Shown piece by piece: positions 57,662 through 64,000 of a DNA stretch of 64,000 nt (positions are counted from its first letter, which is position 1; each line of letters opens with the position of its first letter). The position numbers and the translations under genes were made by a program. Origin of the DNA: Evernia prunastri (lineage: Eukaryota; Ascomycota; Lecanoromycetes; Lecanorales; Parmeliaceae); assembly GCA_003184365.1 (NCBI GenBank), contig NKYR01000016.1, forward strand, positions 372,001 through 436,000. The letters run 5' to 3'. The notes below the pieces were generated by a model. The model saw nothing but the letters and a program-made list of their open reading frames with translations, made no database searches and was not told the origin of the DNA.

Positions 57662-60600
57662 ATGATGCAGGAGCTACCGGCAGTCTTGAAACACCTGCAC
57701 AAAGCCGCTCTCCTCATCTTTTTTTTGGCCTTCTCCATCTCAGTCCATGGGACTCCCAGCATCACACTACCCGTTAACGCGCAAGTTCCCCCAGTCGCCC
57801 GACCCAATCAGGCCTACAACTTTGTCTTCTCGGACTCCACTTTCAGCTGGGCTGGAAACTCCATAAACTACAGTCTTACGAACAGCCCAGGATGGCTTCA
57901 ACTGGACAGCTCAATCAGGACTCTCTCCGGAACACCGGGATCTGTTGACGCTGGATCTTTCGTCGTGGGACTAGTCGCGACTGACGAGACTGGTTCAAGC
58001 TCAACGTCTGTGACCTTGGTAGTGTCTTCTGATCCTGGACCCGGATTAGGTACTTCAGTCGCAGAGCAGCTCCCCGCATTTGGCCCGGTTCGCACTCCGG
58101 GCAGTCTCTCACTTGCACCTTCGAGTGCTTTATCACTCTCTTTCTCTCCAAATACTTTCACGAATACAAACGCGAACACTGTATATTATGCTATATGCGC
58201 TAACAATACGCCTTTGCCGTCTTGGGTCAACTTTCATGCGAGCAGTCTCACCTTCTCAGGTACAACGCCCTCATCGACCTCCCCGTGGGAACTCCCTCAA
58301 GAATTCAGGATACAGCTTATAGCTTCAGATGTGATCGGATTCGCAGAAGCCGTCACAAGCTTTCATTTGGTCGTTGAATCCCATGTGCTCGCTTTTGGGA
58401 GCAGCTTGCACGTCATAAATATCACAAATAGCTCCCTGATAACTTTCTCTGGCCTTCAATTTGAGCTTACTCTGGACGGCCAACCGGCAAATTCTTCGGA
58501 CCTAAATCAAGTTGTGGCCAGCACGCCACCATGGATGTCATTCGACTCGAGTACATTGACCCTATCCGGCACACCTCCCGCAAATGCAGCTTCGCAAAAT
58601 GTCACCGTAACTGCGACCGATGTTTACGGGGATACTACAAGCACGGTTGTTCTAATCCAGAACACAAAGAATCTCACAAGCCCCTTCATAGGACCTTTTG
58701 CTACAGTGAATGCCAAGATAGGAGCAGACTTCACGTACGATCTCAACTCTAAGCTTGTCTCGAATTCAACAGCGAACGTTGCGGTAGATCTGGGTGGAGC
58801 ATCTGTATGGCTGAATTTTAATTCGAGTTCTCTGGAGCTTCAAGGCTACATCCCCTCCGATTTGAAGCCTCAGTCCATTCAAGTCAAGGTGACTGCAAGG
58901 CAAGGAACGCAGAGCCAAACTCAGATCCTTACGATTGACGTGCAAAATGCAAACGTCCCGAGTGCACGGACCACAAGTAGCCACAACATTACCGCCAAAA
59001 CTACGTCTAGCCCTACAGCTGGAGGTAACCAGACTGGAGATGCAACAAGTTCAGCTAGCAGGCCCACGAAGCGTTGGATTGCTGCGGCAGTCATAGTGCC
59101 AGTAATTCTATCATTAGGAGTTCTGCTTCTGCTATGCTTCTGTCTGAAGAGGAGGCGGCGACGAAAGGCGGATAAAGACTCCTTCCTCTCCTCGAGATGG
59201 AAGATTTCCCGGCCGATTCAGGAAACCAATACACTTAACGCTGAAGTACGGGCAGAGACACCAGGGGTATTGGCCGTCAACGAGAAGCGTGCTTCTTCAA
59301 GATCGTCCAAAGCACCTTGGTTAGACTTTCTAGGGTTCCAAACATCATTACATGGCAAACGTGGCTCTAAATTGCGTCTGTCAAATGGTGATATCGTCGT
59401 CACAAAGCGTTCTACAGGGTCAGATTCAGGGCATTTCGCTTTCCCCGGACGGGCAAGAGATCGATCGGCGCCAGAGGCCAACCGTGCAAGAGAGAAGGGT
59501 ACAACACGAAAAATGGGAAAAACAGCCTATGGACTAAAAGGGCCCCCACTTGCTGTTCAAAGGCTATCTGTGATTATGGATGCATCACCGACCAAGAGAA
59601 ACTCGAAACAAAAGCAACGAGGATCGAACCTGAGTTTCGATAGTGCAAGCATCTTTTCGAGTCAACGTCTCAGCGGGATTGGGCATGGAAATCACACGTT
59701 GAGTCAGAGTAGCAACAACCTTCGATATAGTGGTAAGGGTGTGGGCCACGGCAACGGTCTTGCAAATGGACCTCCAGGCTTTGGAATTGTTCGAAATTCT
59801 TGGCGCAATCTCAGTCGCAGTACCTGGGCCTCCACGGACGGTTCTTCAAATGCCGGGCTCGAAAAAGAAGCTACCATAGGCAGATTCCCGTCAAAATGTC
59901 GCCCCCCAACGTCGACCACTTTCGGCAAGGGTTCCCATTCACATGTCATTCACGAAGTCTCGGATGACGAAGGGTCTCGCAAGCCAACACTCAGGACAGT
60001 ACTGTCTCCCACACAAGGCCGTATCAGACGCAAGTCAGGCTCTCCTTCGCGCCTGAAATCCAAAGCCGAGCCTCTTCAATCTTTCCACAAACACCGTCTG
60101 CAACAGCGAAGTTCGCGCAATCCGCTTTTTTCTGCTGGTCCATCGTCGTCCCGCATATCATCAATTCGCGGATCAAAGACAGCACCCTTACAAAGACCCT
60201 TGTCGAACTCAGGCAGTACTGATCAACCAGTGTCTGAACGACCGTCCACGCCTCAGAGAGACAACAACCAACATTCCTATTCTGAATCTTCATCCCTTGA
60301 GCCGCAAATGCTATCAAGTCCCTCCAGGTCCTTGAGCTCTTCAAACTCACCGCGACGCCAGAAGAGCTACATTAAGTACCAGTTGAACGCGCGCGCCCTT
60401 TCTCCCCCAAACTTCAACCACCCCGTACGAATGAACAGCAGGGGAAGCAGCTGGGTCTCTACTAGTAGCGAATCGAAATTCGGCAGCGCAGCTAGCGAAG
60501 CCCCTCCCTTCAATAGCTTCGGCAACGATCTGCGGGAAGAGACAGACGAGAACGGCAACAAGCGCTGGCTGCGCGGCCACCCTAATCCTTTAGGCACGCA

Positions 60601-60874
60601 TAGGTTGGACGTTACAGATCAAGAATTGATTGACCGCCTCAGAGTCAGTGGCCATGTCAGTGCAGCGCAGCGCTTGAGCTATTTAATGAGAGCACAGACG
60701 GATGGAATGGCAGATCATGGTGCTGAGAGTGGAGATGACGGTGGGCATGTCAAGATTGGTAGTACGAAGGGGAAAAGGTTGGACCACAGCGCTGGCATGC
60801 GACTGGGTGACCCGGGTAACATGAGTATGAGGGGGGATATTGGCAACACTACTGCAGGAGGGGCTTTCATATAG
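57662..60874 (+). CDS. AXL2: AXL2-like type I membrane protein with cadherin-fold domains
   Basis: Single exon, 1,070 residues. Signal peptide about 1-31 (AALLIFFLAFSISVHG). The extracellular part (about 32-440) has repeated dystroglycan/cadherin-type (CADG) modules: NSPGWLQLDSSIRTLSGTP, LPSWVNFHASSLTFSGTTP, PPWMSFDSSTLTLSGTPP and VWLNFNSSSLELQGYIP, each with the W-L/M-x-F/L...L.G.P pattern and many N-glycosylation sites. A transmembrane segment at about 471-494 (WIAAAVIVPVILSLGVLLLL) is followed by a basic stop (KRRRRRK) and a long Ser/Arg-rich cytoplasmic tail. Yeast Axl2 marks axial bud sites via septins, and homologues in moulds affect septation and conidiation. A second in-frame Met (residue 2) is an equal start. 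Confidence 0.85.
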   Translation: MMQELPAVLKHLHKAALLIFFLAFSISVHGTPSITLPVNAQVPPVARPNQAYNFVFSDSTFSWAGNSINYSLTNSPGWLQLDSSIRTLSGTPGSVDAGSFVVGLVATDETGSSSTSVTLVVSSDPGPGLGTSVAEQLPAFGPVRTPGSLSLAPSSALSLSFSPNTFTNTNANTVYYAICANNTPLPSWVNFHASSLTFSGTTPSSTSPWELPQEFRIQLIASDVIGFAEAVTSFHLVVESHVLAFGSSLHVINITNSSLITFSGLQFELTLDGQPANSSDLNQVVASTPPWMSFDSSTLTLSGTPPANAASQNVTVTATDVYGDTTSTVVLIQNTKNLTSPFIGPFATVNAKIGADFTYDLNSKLVSNSTANVAVDLGGASVWLNFNSSSLELQGYIPSDLKPQSIQVKVTARQGTQSQTQILTIDVQNANVPSARTTSSHNITAKTTSSPTAGGNQTGDATSSASRPTKRWIAAAVIVPVILSLGVLLLLCFCLKRRRRRKADKDSFLSSRWKISRPIQETNTLNAEVRAETPGVLAVNEKRASSRSSKAPWLDFLGFQTSLHGKRGSKLRLSNGDIVVTKRSTGSDSGHFAFPGRARDRSAPEANRAREKGTTRKMGKTAYGLKGPPLAVQRLSVIMDASPTKRNSKQKQRGSNLSFDSASIFSSQRLSGIGHGNHTLSQSSNNLRYSGKGVGHGNGLANGPPGFGIVRNSWRNLSRSTWASTDGSSNAGLEKEATIGRFPSKCRPPTSTTFGKGSHSHVIHEVSDDEGSRKPTLRTVLSPTQGRIRRKSGSPSRLKSKAEPLQSFHKHRLQQRSSRNPLFSAGPSSSRISSIRGSKTAPLQRPLSNSGSTDQPVSERPSTPQRDNNQHSYSESSSLEPQMLSSPSRSLSSSNSPRRQKSYIKYQLNARALSPPNFNHPVRMNSRGSSWVSTSSESKFGSAASEAPPFNSFGNDLREETDENGNKRWLRGHPNPLGTHRLDVTDQELIDRLRVSGHVSAAQRLSYLMRAQTDGMADHGAESGDDGGHVKIGSTKGKRLDHSAGMRLGDPGNMSMRGDIGNTTAGGAFI

Positions 60875-61477
60875 GGTTTTTGGATTGTTCAATCTATCTA
60901 GAGGTTCTACCTATCTAACGACGTCTGTGATTCAAAAGACTCTACCGTTGTTGTCTTTGTCGATCCCCTCATGCTTCAAGAGAATGAATATGCGCGTATG
61001 GGAAATCGCGTTGAATAAATGTCGCAATTGACCCTCACATCGTGTACCGTTGTATGCCTGCAACCAGGAGGCCAATACACCTTGGCAAAAGCTCCTGATG
61101 TCTTTTTCAGATAAGATGATGAGCGACGGTGCTGTGTGAACCTATGTTGAACAGCTGAACATGCTAAGGGGAAGATGTCCACGGGATAGGCTGACGGTAC
61201 ATCGGAGATCTGACATTATGTATGAGTAGTCTTATATGCAAAAGAAGCGGTAGCAGAACAAGTATGGACGTGAGCAATTATATAAGTGGACTACTATGTA
61301 CGTGAACAAATATATACATGAACGGCTATATACTTGAGATATGTGCAGTGTGGGGCAAAGACTATATACAAGGAAAGAGACGCGGGCATTGTAGAGAAAA
61401 TATGAAACGTGATGGGGAAAAAACCCAATGCATAGGAAATGGATAGGCGCAAGACTGCCCCTTTCCCCACCACACTC
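60875..61477. other. Intergenic region between convergent AXL2-like and GH81 genes
   Basis: About 600 bp with the 3' ends of both genes. Imperfect repeats of a (T)ATATA.ACGTGA.CA-like phrase occur around 61,250-61,330. No gene seen. Confidence 0.55.
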
Positions 61478-64000
61478 TCACCCCGCACCTCCGATGCCCG
61501 CAGCAAGCGCCAGATACCAGGTCAGGCTCGCCCCGTCGTCCAGATACTGAGGGTCAAAGTCCGGTCCGGTGAGCCAATTCCAGGTTGCCACGGGATCGAC
61601 GAGGGCCAGGTTCGAATAGAGGATGCCCCTCCAGCCGCCGGCGACCCCGTCGACGGGATCGACGCAGCCGTCGCAGAAGTACGTGTTCCACTCCTCGGTG
61701 ACGAAGCCTTGGTTCCGGGTGTATCCCGACGAGGGGTTGATGGGGATCATGTGTATGCCCTGGATGTACTCGTCGTTGGCGCCGAAGTAAGTCGTGTGGT
61801 CGACCTTGTTCTCGAACAGGATGCCCGTGTTCCTGTTGCTGACGAAGTCGGCCGGCTGGTTGGCGTTGGTGGATTCGAGGAGGAAGTAGTTTTGGAAACT
61901 GCGCTTCTGCACGGCGAGCATCAGATTCCCACGGGCTTCCATTGCCTTGTCGCCGATGGTGTTCCCCCACATTTTCATGGCATACGAGAACAAGGCGTCT
62001 TCGGACGTGGACTCTTGGTCCTTTCCGTCGCCGCTTTCGAACAATCCTTTGGCCCAAGAGTGTCCATGATACCAGTCAAAGCTGCGGGAAACAGGGAAGT
62101 AGGGATCGTCCGTTGACGGATTTGAGGCATCTCTCACTAAGGTGTTGACCCAGTCCCTGTGTGCGGGAAGCCAGGCGGGGTCAAGGTAGGCGATAATACT
62201 GGCAGCATATACGAAGTACGACCAGTGGAAGTGATGATCGTTATAATGAGAGTTCCCGAAATCATCTCCACTGTTTCCGGTGATGTATGACGCTGTAGAT
62301 ACGACACCTCCCCATTGCGATTCATATACGAGTGGGTATATTTGAGTGTTGTTTGCGAAAAGTTCGTAAGCTTCTTCTAACTTTGTCAGGCCAGCTTGTG
62401 CTGTCGAAACGTCCCCGGCTAGGTCGTGAACGGCGTATACTGCTCCTGCGAACTTTGCCAAGGCTTTGCCGCTGTAATACATGCTGTTTAGATTCGACTG
62501 AGCGTTCATGTCTTGGGATAAGTCACTGGTGCCTGCGTTGTCGATCGCTATCATGGCGGCAGCGGGGATATTGTTGGTAGAACCAGTCTTGGCATTCCAA
62601 GGGGCAAAGCCGATGTCAATAGGCATAGACGGTTCTACCATTGTCCAAGAGTCTCCGATAACGCCAGTAGCGAGTCCCTTGGTCGTGGTCTGGAGCTGAA
62701 TGGATGTTTTGCCTGCGCTTGTGGTCGAGTCCATGGACTGTATGTGATGAGGAAGTGCCATCATCATCAGAGTTGCGCCGTTACTGGCAACTTTGGTCCA
62801 GCTCAGAGCATACGAACCGGAAGCTCCCTCAACGGACGCAGAAAGTGTAGCTGTCGTTGCGTAAGCACCAGCACAGCTATCGTACGAAGCCTCCTGAGCT
62901 GCCACGTCTCCGGGATTCTTCGCAACTTGAATAATCCCTCTGAAAGATCCCGATGCTTCCAATCTAGTGGCATTCAATGAAGTGAGGGCGAGGCCCGAGC
63001 CGTTAGTTGCTGTTGCATACAGAAGCCATGTGTTGCCATCGTCGAGGAGCAGTTTGTATTTGGTTACGCCAGCAGAAGGGGAAGCAAGTGGTGTTATGGT
63101 ATTGAAGAAGACGCTGGTATCAATGTAAGGGGTTGCTCCATTGCTGGATTATTAATCAGAGTCAGTGTTGCCTCTTTTAGGGGTAGCACGAAGCTTTGGA
63201 TCATGTCTGGAGTAAATGATTCCCAGACATGTCTCAAGGATCAGATTTCAATCCGTTAAAGGATAGATGTACTGTAAAATACATACTATATTGCGGTTAT
63301 AAATCCCATACCCTGCACCATCGGAAAGCTGATGGCAGGCGTCGCGGCACCACTCGGTAGAAGATTGACGTTCGCAGAGAACGCAGTCAAAGTGTCTGTT
63401 GACAAGGACATTCCCCTTCTTGAATGAGCGAACAGTTCTAAATCGGAGGGTCCAGACTTACGGTCCCAGCTCCGCTGCAGAGAAGATTAAAGATTGGATT
63501 CCGATCGGGTTGATGTAGAACTCGACCGGGTTTGCAGTTGCATTAGGCCCGTAGGCCCTTTGATAAGCCTCATCGTGCGTAATGCTGAGACCGTAAGAAA
63601 ATGCATTGCCACCACCCTGGCTCCAAAGAAAGGAGTAGGGGTGTGTCCAAACGGGGTTCAATTGACCGCCAAGGAAAAGGTTTGAATAGAATTTGTTTGT
63701 CTCGGTGGGACCATTGTTTGTCTGGGTGTCGAGTAAGCTCGTGACTGGCTCATCTACTGAACGGACTTACGATGCCAAGTTTTTTCACGGGATGGTCTGG
63801 CCTGGACCCGATGACAGATGGCGGAGCTTCAGTGCTGATTGGAGAGGCATAAATGTCTGGCACAGTGGCGGCCGCAATCTGGGGTTTCACTTGTGCGATA
63901 GTACTGTTACCAGCAACGGACAAGGTGGAGGAGGGTGAAGGGATATTTATTGTCGCAAAAGGCTGCAGATGAGGATGGCCAGCCGTTTCAAGGGCGACGT
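61478..64000 (-). CDS. GH81 endo-1,3-beta-glucanase, 5' end outside window
   Basis: Exons in the window: from beyond 64,000 to 63,771, then 63,721-63,462, 63,415-63,287 and 63,143-61,478. The introns are 49, 46 and 143 bp. Frames close throughout, giving at least 760 residues. GH81 landmarks: KLGITNNGPTETNKFYSNLF, NPVWTHPYSFLWS and EFYINPIGI in the N-terminal domain, MVQGMGFITAIY, then the catalytic module with NDHHFHWSYFVYAASI (catalytic Asp region), RSFDWYHGHSWAKGLF and DGKDQESTSED, which has the Glu-x3-Glu pair. The family hydrolyses 1,3-beta-glucan of the fungal wall, in cell separation, remodelling or autolysis. The N-terminus, including any signal peptide, lies outside the window. Confidence 0.9.

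Noticed and set aside
57508..57777. Small protein gene upstream of AXL2
   Set aside because: It overlaps the AXL2 signal peptide region in another phase and has no family resemblance. Kept only as a possible upstream ORF.
61439..62116. 225-codon plus-strand frame
   Set aside because: It is antisense to the GH81 catalytic domain. A GC-rich coding strand commonly opens long antisense frames.
40681..64000. Secondary-metabolite or effector gene cluster beside the AT-rich island
   Set aside because: All recognised genes are housekeeping or cell-wall genes. No synthase, transporter, pathway regulator or small cysteine-rich secreted protein was found.

Overview
The window looks like a piece of a filamentous ascomycete (Pezizomycotina) nuclear chromosome. 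Spliceosomal introns are about 50-150 bp with GT...AG ends. The protein set is typically fungal (MIC12, VTC5-like, AXL2-like, GH81 glucanase, MPP10). There is also a very AT-rich transposon island carrying the footprint of repeat-induced point mutation (RIP). Order-level taxonomy cannot be read from the sequence.

Positions 1 to about 40,150 form a gene-free, AT-rich island of nested transposons. Old layers are decayed Ty3/gypsy, Ty1/copia and Tad1-like LINE elements. Their frames can still be followed, but Gln and Trp codons have mostly become stops and CpA is scarce while CpG is kept. The clearest nest is a Ty1/copia element on the + strand, with integrase at about 8.9-9.5 kb and the rest of pol at 16.9-19.1 kb. 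It is split by a 7.4 kb Ty3/gypsy element (9,494-16,918, TSD ACTCG), which in turn carries a 602 bp LINE fragment (11,199-11,800, 12-bp TSD). A younger, unmutated layer lies mainly at 28.8-39.8 kb: a LINE, solo LTRs, and LTR elements with perfect 5-bp target-site duplications. All four runs of N in the window fall inside these young elements, so their internal parts are probably missing from the assembly.

From about 40,150 to 64,000 the base composition is ordinary and genes are dense. In order they are: an R3H-SUZ RNA-binding protein (-), a zinc-knuckle/SR-rich protein (+), splicing factor Cwf18 (-), a MITE-like insertion, MICOS subunit MIC12 (+), mitochondrial ribosomal protein bL17m (+), a VTC5-like SPX protein (-), U3 snoRNP protein MPP10 (+), a family-16 protein methyltransferase (-), a GNAT acetyltransferase (+), an AXL2-like cadherin-fold membrane protein (+), and the 3' part of a GH81 endo-1,3-beta-glucanase (-) that runs off the right edge. 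These are mostly housekeeping genes in divergent and convergent pairs. No biosynthetic cluster or operon-like system is visible.

Exon structures were built by hand from splice sites, reading frame and family resemblance. They close in frame for every multi-exon gene except the zinc-knuckle gene, whose first junction is off by one base. No database search was possible. The most informative observations are the nested chronology, the clustering of young LTR elements inside RIP-mutated DNA, a GC-rich core shared by otherwise different LTR families, and evidence that some short elements are assembly collapses rather than natural miniature elements.
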